Shown here in pieces: positions 8,416-17,630 of a stretch of DNA of 64,000 bases. Source of the stretch: JAPOXR01 sp965221815 (GTDB taxonomy: Bacteria > Pseudomonadota > Alphaproteobacteria > Rhodobacterales > Rhodobacteraceae). The translations under genes and the position numbers were made by a program. The notes under the pieces were generated by a model that saw nothing but the letters and a program-made list of their open reading frames with translations, was not told the origin of the DNA and searched no databases. Positions within the stretch are counted from its first letter, which is position 1. Each line of letters begins with the position of its first letter. The stretch covers positions 2,914,001 through 2,978,000 of the forward strand of contig OZ244915.1 of NCBI GenBank assembly GCA_965221815.1. The letters are read 5' to 3'.

Positions 8416-8944
8416 ATTTTGTAACGAAGAGACCATGCAACCAACAGTCGCACAGCTTTGATCGATCAACGTCAATAAATTCACGGAAGACAACAACATC
8501 ACCGGAGTTGATTGTTGCGTTTGTCAGAGAGCCGGATGGGTCATCACGATCATATCAGCGTGTTTTTCAAAAACTTCTGCTGTTCCCAGTCGTTTGGAAA
8601 ACCCACGGTTTCAGCATGACAATCCGCAGAAGGCCCGTCGGCAGTTGCCGTCAGGGGAAACTCCTGTAAGAGGCCGGGTCAACGCGGGTATTGCGGCTTC
8701 CCGTCCCCCGCAAATCCGGACGTGCAGGATTGATGCATCCGCTTCCTCACATGTCAGGTTCGCTCATGGGGTGGTGACCGAGCGCATGATCTGGGCTTTT
8801 GGCGGTAGAAAGCCTGCGTGGACAAGGTTGAACGTGTCCCCTGGTATGACCCCATCCCGGCGGCGGTGGCATGACCCCAACTTACCCACACCCGAGCGAC
8901 CGCGACCGGATTGACATTCGCTGGGGCATAATAATGATCGCGGC
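8416..8944. other. Intergenic region with a possible group II intron scrap
   Basis: No intact gene is supported. A minus-strand stretch at about 8690-8762 resembles the conserved segment that follows the reverse-transcriptase frame in bacterial group II introns. The rest shows nothing recognisable. Confidence 0.45.
8690..8762 (-). other. Possible group II intron remnant
   Basis: Read on the minus strand the segment contains GCGGATGC, then TGCACGTCCGG, then a G-rich GGGGGACGG. The common bacterial group II intron segment has GAGCCGGATGC, a short loop, GCACGTCCGGTTC and a G-run. No reverse transcriptase and no clear domain V are nearby, so at best this is a decayed piece. Confidence 0.35.
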
Positions 8945-9901
8945 ATGATCATTCTGGCATTGGCATCACGCGCGGCTCGGATTCTGCTCGCCGTCTTCAT
9001 CGCTTCTCTGCTGCTCACGGTCCGCGCTCCGGGGTCTGCGCAAACTCACATCTTTCGGGACAGCACTCCGCGCATCGCCGTTGTCTCAGCCTTCGCCCCG
9101 GAAATGAACATCCTGACTCGTGAATTGCAGAATAAATCGGAGCACTCGGCAAACGGCGTCAAATTTGCGACCGGAACCCTGGAAGGGCACCAGGTGGTGT
9201 TATTCCTGAGCGGAATCAGCGTCGTCAACGCAGCCATGACGGTGCAGCTTGCACTGGACCGGTTTGCCATCGAGAGTATCGTGTTCTCCGGAATCGCAGG
9301 CGGCGTTGACCCGTCGCTGAGCATCGGCGATGTCGTCGTCGGGGAACGCTGGAGCCAGTATCTGGAAATGCTGTTTGCCCGCGAGATCAACGGCGACTAT
9401 GCGACGTTACCGTTCTTCACGTATCCTTATCAAAACTATGGTCTGATGTTCCCACGCGCGGTGACCGTGCTTCGTGCCGGAACCGAAGGCCCCGAAACCC
9501 GATTCTGGTTCCCGGCAGACAAGGTGCTTCTGGCCGCCGCGCGCCGCGCCGCGCACAAGGTGACGCTGGCACACTGCACGGCGGACGACCGGTGCCTGGA
9601 CAGGATTCCGCGTCTCAATATCGGTGGGTCTGGAGTCTCCGGAGGTGTGTTCGTCGACAATGCGGCTTTGCGGGAATGGGTCTTCGAGACATTCGGCACC
9701 CGTATTCTTGATATGGAGAGTGCTGCCGTGGCTCATGTCGCATATGCCAACGATGTGCCGTTCCTCGCGGTACGCAGCCTATCCGACCTCGTCAGTGGAA
9801 GTCAGAGCACAAACCGAATGGAGGTATTTCTTGACCTCGCGGCAGGCAACGCCGCAGAGGTGGTCAGGGCGATATTGAGAGAGATACCCGTTCACCGCTA
9901 A
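8945..9901 (+). CDS. Exported MTA/SAH-nucleosidase-like phosphorylase-superfamily protein
   Basis: The 318-residue protein begins with a signal peptide (hydrophobic about residues 12-27, likely cleavage near GSAQ), then a PNP/UDP phosphorylase-superfamily domain like 5'-methylthioadenosine/S-adenosylhomocysteine nucleosidase: RIAVVSAFAPEM at the start of the fold, SGIAGGVDPSLSIGDVVV, the substrate-binding DMESAAVAHVAYANDVPFLAVRSLSD, in which MES binds ribose and SD holds the catalytic Asp. Cytoplasmic MTANs are about 230 aa; the extra length is the signal peptide and an insertion near residues 145-215 with two Cys. It probably cleaves nucleosides in the periplasm. Confidence 0.75.
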   Translation: MIILALASRAARILLAVFIASLLLTVRAPGSAQTHIFRDSTPRIAVVSAFAPEMNILTRELQNKSEHSANGVKFATGTLEGHQVVLFLSGISVVNAAMTVQLALDRFAIESIVFSGIAGGVDPSLSIGDVVVGERWSQYLEMLFAREINGDYATLPFFTYPYQNYGLMFPRAVTVLRAGTEGPETRFWFPADKVLLAAARRAAHKVTLAHCTADDRCLDRIPRLNIGGSGVSGGVFVDNAALREWVFETFGTRILDMESAAVAHVAYANDVPFLAVRSLSDLVSGSQSTNRMEVFLDLAAGNAAEVVRAILREIPVHR

Positions 9902-10117
9902 AGGCGCGGCAAAGCTGTGAGCAGTTCCGCCGGATTGACCGGCAGGTCCGCATCTTTCAGAAGCTGGGACAACCCATGATTTCCGCTGAAACACAGAAGA
10001 AAGAGCTGGTGGATACATGACGCGAAGGCAGCAGGAACGGGTTCCTGATGGCGACTCTCGAAGACATCAGTGTCCATGCCTTTTCCGGATGATACCTCTC
10101 AGCGGAACGGACAAGTA

Positions 10118-10765
10118 TCACCGGATCTGACCGTAGTTCTTACCGAACCACTTATGACATCGGGCAATTTCCTCGGTCGACAATTCCTCAACCGCTCCAT
10201 GTTGCATCGCGAGATGGACTGTCTTGGCCGCTTCTTCCAAGTACATCGCGATTGAAGTTGCCTGCGATGCTGACCTTCCCATGGTAAAAACACCATGGGC
10301 TTTGACCAATACAGCAAGCCCCCCTTCCGCGGCCTCGATAATTGCTGCTCCGGTATCTGCATGTCCAGGTCTTGCATAGCGTGAGCAGGGAACATCTCGC
10401 CCCAGGATATGCGTGATTGGCGTGAGGACTGCCGGAATCCGTTCTCCCCGGGCGGCGAAACTTGTCGCATAGGGTGAGTGGGTATGACAGATCCCGTTCA
10501 CATCCTCTCGCCTTTGATAGATATATAGATGGATACCCGTATCTACCGAGGGCTTCAGATCGCCCTCAACATGATTCCCCTGCAGATCAACGATGGACAT
10601 CAAACCCGGTGTCAGTTGAGAATAATTCACGCCGGACGGTTTGATGACGACAAGACCGGAATCCGCATCGCGACCCGAAACATTACCGCCTGACCCGGCG
10701 GCAAGACCCGCTTTCGACAATTCCAGATTTTGTTGGCAGACGACTGCCTTCAATTCCTCAAGCAC
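10118..10765 (-). CDS. Class II aldolase / L-ribulose-5-phosphate 4-epimerase family protein
   Basis: The 215-residue protein is a zinc-dependent class II aldolase/adducin-family enzyme. It has the phosphate-binding GSGGNVSGRD, the zinc ligands in HTHSPYATSFAARG (His-x-His) and a third His in VKAHGVFTMG, plus catalytic acid candidates in the C-terminal region. The ending EEIARCHKWFGKNYGQ resembles AraD/UlaF-type epimerases more than fuculose-phosphate aldolase; a 3-oxo-tetronate-4-phosphate decarboxylase (OtnC-like) role is also possible. Its GTG start directly abuts the TAA of the dehydrogenase gene upstream, so the two are one transcript for a sugar or polyol acid pathway. Confidence 0.8.
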   Translation of the reverse strand: MLEELKAVVCQQNLELSKAGLAAGSGGNVSGRDADSGLVVIKPSGVNYSQLTPGLMSIVDLQGNHVEGDLKPSVDTGIHLYIYQRREDVNGICHTHSPYATSFAARGERIPAVLTPITHILGRDVPCSRYARPGHADTGAAIIEAAEGGLAVLVKAHGVFTMGRSASQATSIAMYLEEAAKTVHLAMQHGAVEELSTEEIARCHKWFGKNYGQIR

Positions 10766-11824
10766 TTACGATCCTTCGAGATGAGTCGGGACACCATGCG
10801 GATAAATAACTATCTTCAGCGATTCCTGAGATTCAACCAGTAACCGGAAGGCTTGCGCCGACTCATTCAGATCGAACCGATGCGTTATGGCCCGGTCGGG
10901 ACAGATCCGGCCCGCCTCGAGCAGGCGAATATAGCTGTATGTATCCGTATGGTCGGATGAATAACGCGATGTCACCGTGATCTGGTCGAAATATGCCGTG
11001 TTCCCGTCGCGAACCCAGTCGGTTTCGGGCGGCAATGGCGCACCCAGATGCAAGCATCCCCCGACCTCGACCAGACTGCCGGCCAATTCCCAAGCAGAAT
11101 CGAATGGCGCAATCACTATCACCGTATCAGCCAACCGCCCGTGATTGACCGCTCGGAGCGCCTCTATTGCATTTTCCGACTTCGGATTGATGCAGTGATT
11201 GGCACCGAATTCCCGCGCTTTCTCCAACCGCCAATTTGAATAGTCCAATGCGATGATCCTGCCAGCACCAAACAGAGCTGCGAGATGAACAAATCCCTGC
11301 CCCATGAATCCGGCACCAACAACGGCAACAGTATCGCCAGGTTGGATATGACAGACCTTCAGCCCGGACAGGACGCAGGACCAGGGCTCAATCGTCACCG
11401 CCGCTTCATCAGATATGCAGGCGGGCAATCGATGTGAATCCATGGCGATATGGTGGGCACTGACGCGATAATATTCACAGACGCCGCCGGGGTCGATTGT
11501 CATCGTTTTGTAGAAAGGGTCCCTGGTGAAATGCCCGCGTCTGGAAAGATGCGAATTCACACGCCCGACATGGTGATTGACAAAAACGCGATCCCCGATG
11601 CTGAAATCTGTCACTTTGGAGCCAATTTCCACCACCTCGCCAATCGGCTCATGACCGAGAACCTTTGGCTTGTCAGCATACCATGGCATGGCTTCGCCAC
11701 CACAAAGGCCGCATGCCACTGTTTTCATCAGGATCTCATCAGATCCGATTTGCGGAATTGGAACTTCTTCGAGTCGAATATCATCAATCGCGTATTTGAC
11801 AGCAGCTTTCATCCGGCCAGTCAT
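10766..11824 (-). CDS. Zinc-dependent medium-chain alcohol dehydrogenase (polyol/threonine dehydrogenase-like)
   Basis: The 352-residue MDR enzyme has a GroES-like N-terminal domain and a Rossmann NAD(P) domain. Catalytic zinc ligands are seen as Cys in ACGLCGGEA and the GHE motif in KVLGHEPIGEV, and a glycine-rich nucleotide motif VAVVGAGFMGQG. The loop that normally carries four structural-zinc Cys is here replaced by a His/Arg-rich segment (VNHHVGRVNSHLSRRGHF) without the Cys quartet. It is co-transcribed with the class II aldolase downstream, so it likely oxidises a polyol or sugar acid whose keto product goes to the aldolase. Confidence 0.85.
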   Translation of the reverse strand: MTGRMKAAVKYAIDDIRLEEVPIPQIGSDEILMKTVACGLCGGEAMPWYADKPKVLGHEPIGEVVEIGSKVTDFSIGDRVFVNHHVGRVNSHLSRRGHFTRDPFYKTMTIDPGGVCEYYRVSAHHIAMDSHRLPACISDEAAVTIEPWSCVLSGLKVCHIQPGDTVAVVGAGFMGQGFVHLAALFGAGRIIALDYSNWRLEKAREFGANHCINPKSENAIEALRAVNHGRLADTVIVIAPFDSAWELAGSLVEVGGCLHLGAPLPPETDWVRDGNTAYFDQITVTSRYSSDHTDTYSYIRLLEAGRICPDRAITHRFDLNESAQAFRLLVESQESLKIVIYPHGVPTHLEGS

Positions 11825-11958
11825 TGATTATCCCCGAGTGATTCTCTGCTCTCTTTTGGATCAACCCGGCAATTGACGGCGCGCGACCCTAACCAAACGA
11901 GTCCGGTGTCCCGGACAGTCTGGCGGTGCAGGAATGATGTCAGGCAATGCCGTGATCC

Positions 11959-12531
11959 TTAGCCAACCATTAACGGATATGGGCCAATGAAACTGTGTAT
12001 GACGGCCATCACTGCAAAGACAACAACCGCAATCAACACAAGTCGAATATCTCCCGCCACAGAGCCGCCTTCGTATCTCTGGTATTCTGGTTCGCTCAAG
12101 TTGATTATCACGATTTCTACAATTGCCCATACGGCGAAAGAACCAAAAAGGAGGACCGAGGCGGCATGGCCACTGACCAGCAGATGACCAAGAGCCCAAA
12201 ACACGACGGCCATCAGCATCGGGTGTCGGAACCATCTTCGGGCGCGGCTCTTTGACATGCCGAGGCCAAACAGGATGACAGCCATCAACATGCAAAGATT
12301 GTTGGCGATCCGACCCCAAGACGGTGGAGTGTAGAATGCGCCAGCATCCGCACCGCGCCAGCCGACAATAATCAGGATGAGGGCTACGGCGATGCAAAAC
12401 GCAACAATGCCGCGCGCCAATTTTCCAGTGCGCTCTTCAAGCGCATGACGCAGCGCAGGAAACAATCGTTTGAACAAATGTGCCGTGCACCAAAGCACGA
12501 TGCCGACTCCGAGTGTCAGTTGCCAGGTCAT
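11959..12531 (-). CDS. nnrU: NnrU family integral membrane protein
   Basis: The 190-residue protein has about five to six hydrophobic helices and matches the NnrU/isoprenylcysteine methyltransferase-like membrane family. Landmarks are the first helix with WCTAHLFKRLFPALR, the loop RHPMLMAVVFWALGHLL and a final helix ending IGPYPLMVG. NnrU is linked to nitrite/nitric-oxide metabolism in denitrifiers and distantly related to carotenoid isomerase partners, but no denitrification gene lies nearby. Function here is unproven. Confidence 0.8.
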   Translation of the reverse strand: MTWQLTLGVGIVLWCTAHLFKRLFPALRHALEERTGKLARGIVAFCIAVALILIIVGWRGADAGAFYTPPSWGRIANNLCMLMAVILFGLGMSKSRARRWFRHPMLMAVVFWALGHLLVSGHAASVLLFGSFAVWAIVEIVIINLSEPEYQRYEGGSVAGDIRLVLIAVVVFAVMAVIHSFIGPYPLMVG

Positions 12532-12981
12532 AATGCGTTTCCCTTCGCATTGTCAGTTTGTTGCGAATCCAGTGTTGGTCGCGGCGTCATCTGATCGATC
12601 GTGCCGAGTCATATATCGGAAACTGTTACGAAATTTAAGCTTCGTATTGGTTTCAGTCCGCCATTGCTTTCCACGACAGCGGAACCAGACTCGATTCAGC
12701 GTTTCAAACCATGGATGAAAGCGGCTGGCCTTCTGCTCCGACAGAACCGTATGCGACTTCCTGTGGGTCAAGCCCCTCTCGGTCAACCGCTTCCGCACGG
12801 AGATTGGGCAGACGGGTCATCTGGAGAGACGGAAACGCTCGTTTTTCGAAGCCACTCAAATGAAAAACAGATCCTGTCCGGCCCCGGTTTCATGACAAGA
12901 CACGATCACGATATCCGTTTAATCAATTGCCCGTGATCACGCAGTGGATTAATTGTGACCTTGGATTAATGGAGAGACGAC
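12532..12981. other. Intergenic region between nnrU and rph
   Basis: No gene is supported. Divergent promoters for nnrU and rph should lie here. Just before rph the motif GGATTAAT occurs twice (from about 12943 and 12963), the first facing an inverted TTAATC near 12919, over a GTGATCAC palindrome (12932-12939). This may be regulatory. Confidence 0.45.
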
Positions 12982-13698
12982 ATGCGAGCATCCGGCAGGC
13001 GCGATGATGAGATGCGCAAGGTGACCATCAAGACCGGCATCCTGACTCATGCGGAAGGCTCATGCCTCATCTCGTGTGGAAATACGCAGGTGATTTGCGC
13101 AGCCTCGCTCGGACAACGCATACCGATATTTCGTCGCAATACCGGGCTTGGCTGGGTGACCGCTGAATATGCGATGCTCCCACGCGCGACCAATACACGC
13201 AACCGAAGAGAGAGTCTTGATGGCCGACCATCCGGTCGAACATTCGAAATTCAGCGTCTGATCGGACGCGCCCTGAGAAGTTGTGTTCATGCCGCCTCAC
13301 TCGGAGAGCGACAGATCAACATTGACTGTGATGTCATCAATGCCGATGGAGGCACGCGGTGTGCCGCGATTACCGGTGCCTGGATCGCATTGCGCATGGC
13401 AATTGACCAATTGCGCGAAAACGGCACCCTGACCCATGACCCTTTGACTCACCAGATCGCTGCCGTGTCGTGTGGAATGGTTGGCGGCAATGCGATTCTT
13501 GACCTGGAATTCAGCGAAGATTCAGAGGCGGAAACGGATGCAAATTTCGTCATCAATGACAGTGGTGGACTCATCGAGGTCCAGTGCTCTTCGGAAAGGG
13601 CCCCGTTCACCGATGAATCACTTGCCCAGATGTTGGCTCTGGCCCGCACAGGCACAGAGACCCTTTTTGACATCCAGAAAGCGGCACTCGCAAACTGA
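12982..13698 (+). CDS. rph: Ribonuclease PH
   Basis: RNase PH is a phosphate-dependent 3'-5' exoribonuclease that trims tRNA precursors and forms a hexameric ring. The 238-residue sequence shows the start RASGRRDDEMR, the nucleotide and phosphate site around NRRESLDGRPSGRTFEIQRLIGRALR, the core CDVINADGGTRCAAITGA and the catalytic acidic segment DLEFSEDSEAETDANFV. A GGAGAG ribosome-binding site precedes the ATG. In alphaproteobacteria rph commonly faces hrcA and is followed by rdgB and hemW; here rdgB follows after 355 bp. Confidence 0.97.
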   Translation: MRASGRRDDEMRKVTIKTGILTHAEGSCLISCGNTQVICAASLGQRIPIFRRNTGLGWVTAEYAMLPRATNTRNRRESLDGRPSGRTFEIQRLIGRALRSCVHAASLGERQINIDCDVINADGGTRCAAITGAWIALRMAIDQLRENGTLTHDPLTHQIAAVSCGMVGGNAILDLEFSEDSEAETDANFVINDSGGLIEVQCSSERAPFTDESLAQMLALARTGTETLFDIQKAALAN

Positions 13699-14053
13699 TG
13701 CACAGAAAGAGAGAATCCTCCGTTCTCGGGAGTCCTGTGTCGTGTCAGTCAGCAGGAAGACCCTCCCCCCTGTCGCGGACTGGTTTGACCTCCTGATAAG
13801 ATGCACTTACCACGGCAATGATGCCAAGGAATGTTGAGTGCATTCCGGGATCGCATCATTCCCATGATTTGGAGAATGAGAGTTGAGCGGGATAGAAATG
13901 CTCTATCTGTCGTCAAAGGCAGGACAGGGCCATGCCACCAACTGCGGGACTTGCTGCGTTTGATATGCGGCACATTCATGAAACCATTCCGGTCATGAAT
14001 GGAGATAGAACAACGCGCAATTGAGCGCGACTCATTGAAGGATCCTCACTGAC
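13699..14053. other. Intergenic region between rph and rdgB
   Basis: I see no gene here. It holds an interrupted inverted repeat (TTCATGAAACC and GGTCATGAA, about 13975-13999) and no clear terminator or promoter. Confidence 0.45.
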
Positions 14054-14671
14054 GTGCGCTCACTCCGCGGATCACGCATCGTTCTCGCGACCGGCAATAG
14101 CGGTAAAATTCGTGAGTATCGGCATCTTCTGGCGCACCAGGACATCACCTTGAAAACAGCTGGTGCACTGGGCATTTCTGAACCGCCAGAAACTGCAGCA
14201 AGTTTCGAGGGCAACGCCCGAATCAAGGCTGTCAACGCAATGCAGGCGAGCAGAATGATCGCACTGGCGGAAGATAGCGGGCTCGAAGTTGAAGCTTTAC
14301 AAGATGCGCCGGGCGTTGCAACGGCGGACTGGGCGACAGACGCAAGCGGCAGAAATTACTCCATGGCCATCAATCGGGTCTGGCAGGAACTCGTAGCCCA
14401 TGACAGCAGTGCGCCATATCGCGCCCGATTCCGTGCGGTTATCTGTGTGACATGGCCAGACGAAAGCACGGCGTTTTTCGAGGGACAGATCAATGGTCGT
14501 ATTGCCTGGCCACCACGCGGTGCGGGCGGATTCGGCTACGATCCGATCTTTGTCCCCGACGGAAGCAACAGGACATTCGCTGAAATGGCTGCAGAGGAGA
14601 AATCCTCGTATAGCCACAGGGCAAAAGCGGTGAGTGATCTCGTGGCACAATGCCTCCAAGACCATGAATGA
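14054..14671 (+). CDS. rdgB: XTP/dITP pyrophosphatase RdgB
   Basis: The 205-residue Ham1/RdgB-family enzyme hydrolyses non-canonical purine nucleotides (XTP, dITP) to keep them out of DNA. Motifs seen: IVLATGNSGKIREY at the N-terminus, ALAEDSGLEVEAL with the metal-binding Asp and the following APGV, and FGYDPIFVPDG with NRTFAEM and KSSYSHRAKA at the end. Translation from GTG 14054 gives the family start. It overlaps hemW by 8 bases (ATGAATGA), so both are coupled. Confidence 0.95.
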   Translation: MRSLRGSRIVLATGNSGKIREYRHLLAHQDITLKTAGALGISEPPETAASFEGNARIKAVNAMQASRMIALAEDSGLEVEALQDAPGVATADWATDASGRNYSMAINRVWQELVAHDSSAPYRARFRAVICVTWPDESTAFFEGQINGRIAWPPRGAGGFGYDPIFVPDGSNRTFAEMAAEEKSSYSHRAKAVSDLVAQCLQDHE

Positions 14672-15842
14672 GATAACGATCCCCCTCGGGATCTATCTGC
14701 ATTGGCCGTTCTGTGAAGCGCGCTGCCCCTATTGCGACTTCAATGCCTATGCGACCACTGAGTTTGATGTCGATGAATGGTCACGCTGCTACGGCATCGA
14801 GCTGGACCGATTGGCGCGTGAGAGCGCTGATCGCACCTGTCAAACTGTGTTTTTTGGCGGTGGAACCCCAAGTCTCATGCCGCCTGAGTTGGTCGCCTCG
14901 GTGCTTGATCGCATTGACAGAAACTGGGGTTTTGCAAACGATGCGGAAATCACGCTGGAAGCGAATCCATCCTCATCTGATGCTGAAAGATTTGCGGGAT
15001 ATGCGGCGGCGGGTGTGAATCGCCTGTCGATTGGTGTCCAGTCCCTGCGCAACACGGATCTTGTCCGACTCGGTCGCCTGCATTCGGCATGCGAGGCACG
15101 GCGTGCAGTTGAAACGGCTGCCAGCCAATTTGCACGCTTGAGCATTGACCTGATGTTCGGGAGGCCGAATCAGACGCTGGTGGAATGGCGGCAAGAACTC
15201 ACCGAAACCGTCCAACTTGGAACTGAGCATCTGTCCTTGTACCAACTGACCGTTGAGCCTGGAACCATGTTCAGCGCGCGATTGGCTACAGGCCGGCTAC
15301 CGGGACTTCCAGACCAGGATTTGGCGGTTGACCTGCATGCAGCGGCAATGGAAATCTGTGGACAGAATGGTCTTGACCGTTACGAGATATCAAATTTCGC
15401 CCGTCCGGGCGCACAGTGTCGCCACAATCTTCTCTACTGGCGAGGTCATGATTATCTGGGAATCGGGCCGGGTGCCCATGGAAGGATGACCATTGATGGG
15501 CAACGTGCGGCAACCGAAACGATCCTGGCCCCTGCCGAATGGCTGAGCGCAGTATCTGAACGAGGAACCGGTGAGTCGCGCCGCAACTGGCTGTCACCTG
15601 ATGAGCAGGCAAGTGAATATCTCATGATGTCGCTGCGTCTTGCCGAGGGTGCCGATCGCCTGCGGCTGCGCCAACTCACATCACATATCCCCAATCAGGA
15701 ACAACTTGATCTGTTGCGTGAACTGGGCCAGATTGAAGTTGCCCATGAAAGACTCGTCGCCACCACCGGTGGCTCACTCGTCTTGAACAGCCTGATTTCG
15801 GCTCTTTTGTCGCCACAAGTCCGACAACCGGCAACGATCTGA
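14664..15842 (+). CDS. hemW: Radical SAM haem chaperone HemW
   Basis: HemW is a radical-SAM protein related to HemN that binds haem and inserts it into targets. The 392-residue form from ATG 14664 starts with GIYLHWPFCEARCPYCDFNAY, carrying the CxxxCxxC cluster motif plus the HemW-typical Phe-Asn, then FFGGGTPSLM, the SIGVQSL segment and the LSIDLMFGRPNQT stretch. It lacks the extra N-terminal residues of true coproporphyrinogen oxidase HemN. It overlaps rdgB, the arrangement usual in this class. Confidence 0.94.
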   Translation: MNEITIPLGIYLHWPFCEARCPYCDFNAYATTEFDVDEWSRCYGIELDRLARESADRTCQTVFFGGGTPSLMPPELVASVLDRIDRNWGFANDAEITLEANPSSSDAERFAGYAAAGVNRLSIGVQSLRNTDLVRLGRLHSACEARRAVETAASQFARLSIDLMFGRPNQTLVEWRQELTETVQLGTEHLSLYQLTVEPGTMFSARLATGRLPGLPDQDLAVDLHAAAMEICGQNGLDRYEISNFARPGAQCRHNLLYWRGHDYLGIGPGAHGRMTIDGQRAATETILAPAEWLSAVSERGTGESRRNWLSPDEQASEYLMMSLRLAEGADRLRLRQLTSHIPNQEQLDLLRELGQIEVAHERLVATTGGSLVLNSLISALLSPQVRQPATI

Positions 15843-16137
15843 TCATCCCGAAGAGCATCAAAAGGTCCGGCAAGATGGTTGCCCCATGACATCATCATCA
15901 GTTCGGTATCAGCCCTACAGCGCAGTCGATGACATGTCACCCCGGACAATGGCCCCAATCGCTGCCGATGAGAAATTGCGCTTTATTCGCCGCGCCATCG
16001 GCAGTATGTTGATGCGGTTGGTGGCGATGCCTGATCTGACAACGGTTTGTTCTGGCACAACCGTCCGGCAATTGGTTTCGTGGTGTCACTTTTCGACAGT
16101 TCAAAAGTGAAAACAGTTGTTTGATCAAGGAAAACAG

Positions 16138-16713
16138 GTGGCCAGATTACCAGACCAGCCGACTGCCCTCGATCTGCCGCCAGTGGATCCCCTTCCTGAG
16201 GAGATCCAGAAATATTTTGCCGTCTGTCAGGAGAAACTGGGGCTTCTCCCGAATGTTCTTGCCGCCTACGCATTTGACATCGACAAACTGAATGCCTTCA
16301 CAGCCATGTATAATGACCTGATGCTGGGCGACAGCGGGCTTTCAAAACTTGATCGGGAAATGATCGCCGTTGTCGTTTCGTCAATCAATCGCTGCTACTA
16401 TTGCCTGGTGGCACATGGTGCGGCTGTTCGCGAACTCTCATCTGACCCGGAATTGGGTGAACAACTTGTCATGAATCATCGTGTTTGCAAGCTTGATCAA
16501 CGCCAGCGCGCCATGCTGGATTTTGCCGAGAAGATGACCCGGGAGAGTGAGAAAATCAGCGAGAGGGATCGGTCCGCGTTGCGTGATGCGGGTTTCACCG
16601 ACGGCGATATTTGGGACATCGCCGCGATCGCCGGCTTTTTTAACATGACCAACAGGGTGGCATCAGCAACCGGAATGATTCCCAATTCCGAATACCATTC
16701 GATGGCAAGGTGA
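16138..16713 (+). CDS. AhpD-like peroxidase-related protein
   Basis: This carboxymuconolactone decarboxylase/AhpD-fold protein (191 aa from GTG 16138) has the redox CxxC in INRCYYCLVAHG, with Glu and His relay residues near REMIAVVVSS and AHGAAVREL, and the peroxidase-related subfamily ending (FFNMTNRVASATGMIPN). It probably reduces peroxides or acts as a disulfide reductase. GTG 16138 is preferred over the upstream TTG because AAGGA sits 7 bases before it. The stop overlaps the start of the OmpA-like gene, implying co-transcription. Confidence 0.85.
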   Translation: MARLPDQPTALDLPPVDPLPEEIQKYFAVCQEKLGLLPNVLAAYAFDIDKLNAFTAMYNDLMLGDSGLSKLDREMIAVVVSSINRCYYCLVAHGAAVRELSSDPELGEQLVMNHRVCKLDQRQRAMLDFAEKMTRESEKISERDRSALRDAGFTDGDIWDIAAIAGFFNMTNRVASATGMIPNSEYHSMAR

Positions 16714-17630
16714 AAAACCTCGTTGCCATCAGTGCAGCCTTCGCGGTGCTGGCCGCAGGTCCGGCATGCGCTCTGGGTGAAATCTTGGTCCCCTGGCCGC
16801 TGGAAGAAACCTATCGCGAGAGTGATGAGACCGGCCGCTACCGGTTGCCCATGGGACCGTATCGCAACGATCAGGTGCCAATCCGTACGATTGAAGGAAG
16901 TCATGAGAGGGTCGGTTTCAGGATCACGAGCGATGATTCAGTCACTGAACTCACACAGGGATTCAGGGACGCGCTCCAACAACAGAACTTTAGGGAACTG
17001 TTCCATTGCGATGACCGCGGATGTGGTGGATTTGACTTCCGCAAGGAACTTGATGTCATTCCGGGGCCTGAAATCTATATTGACCTCGGTAATTTCCAGT
17101 TCGTGGCGGCAATTCGAACGGGTGATGTTTCGGAGTATGCCGCTATTCTGGTCAGCCGCAATGCATCATATGGTTTTGTCCAAATTGATACCATCAACAG
17201 CGAGGAGCTGGCACCGAGTGTGAGTGCAGCGACCGCTCTGCCAAGTTCGGCTGAGCCTGTCAAAAACAAGTTGGAAAGTGAAGGTCATGCCGTTCTCGAG
17301 CGACTTGAATTCGCATCGGGCGCGCCGGATCTCAGTTCAGTGCCATTTGCACAGATCCAGGAGCTTGCCGACTATATGAAGGACGATACCGAAGCCTGTA
17401 TTTTGCTGGTTGGCCATACCGACTCAAAAGGATCACTTGAATCCAATGTGGAACTGTCACGTCTGCGTGCCACCGCCGTCGCGACGCGCTTGATTGAAGG
17501 CTATGGTATTGATCCGTCGCGGCTATCTTCTGATGGGATCGGATTTCTTGCACCGCGGGCCAGCAACAGAACCGAAGAGGGTCGTCAACGCAACCGCCGC
17601 GTCGATGCCGTTCTCATCGATTGTCCGTAA
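16710..17630 (+). CDS. OmpA-family outer membrane / peptidoglycan-binding protein
   Basis: The 306-residue protein starts with a signal peptide (MKNLVAISAAFAVLAAGPACA, possible cleavage near residue 21). After an N-terminal domain of unknown fold (residues about 25-170, with one CDDRGCGG pair), a C-terminal OmpA domain (about 195-300) carries the peptidoglycan-binding motif: LLVGHTDSKGSLESNVELSRLRA and RLSSDGIGFLAPRASNRTEEGRQRNRRV, in which Asp and Arg contact diaminopimelate. It starts at GTG overlapping the TGA of the AhpD-like gene by 4 bases. It likely tethers outer membrane to wall; its N-terminal part resembles no porin I recognise. Confidence 0.85.
   Translation: MKNLVAISAAFAVLAAGPACALGEILVPWPLEETYRESDETGRYRLPMGPYRNDQVPIRTIEGSHERVGFRITSDDSVTELTQGFRDALQQQNFRELFHCDDRGCGGFDFRKELDVIPGPEIYIDLGNFQFVAAIRTGDVSEYAAILVSRNASYGFVQIDTINSEELAPSVSAATALPSSAEPVKNKLESEGHAVLERLEFASGAPDLSSVPFAQIQELADYMKDDTEACILLVGHTDSKGSLESNVELSRLRATAVATRLIEGYGIDPSRLSSDGIGFLAPRASNRTEEGRQRNRRVDAVLIDCP

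Noticed and set aside
10032..10047. Palindrome CAGGAACGGGTTCCTG between two convergent genes
   Set aside because: It has good symmetry but no T run and no obvious partner; too little to call a terminator or operator.
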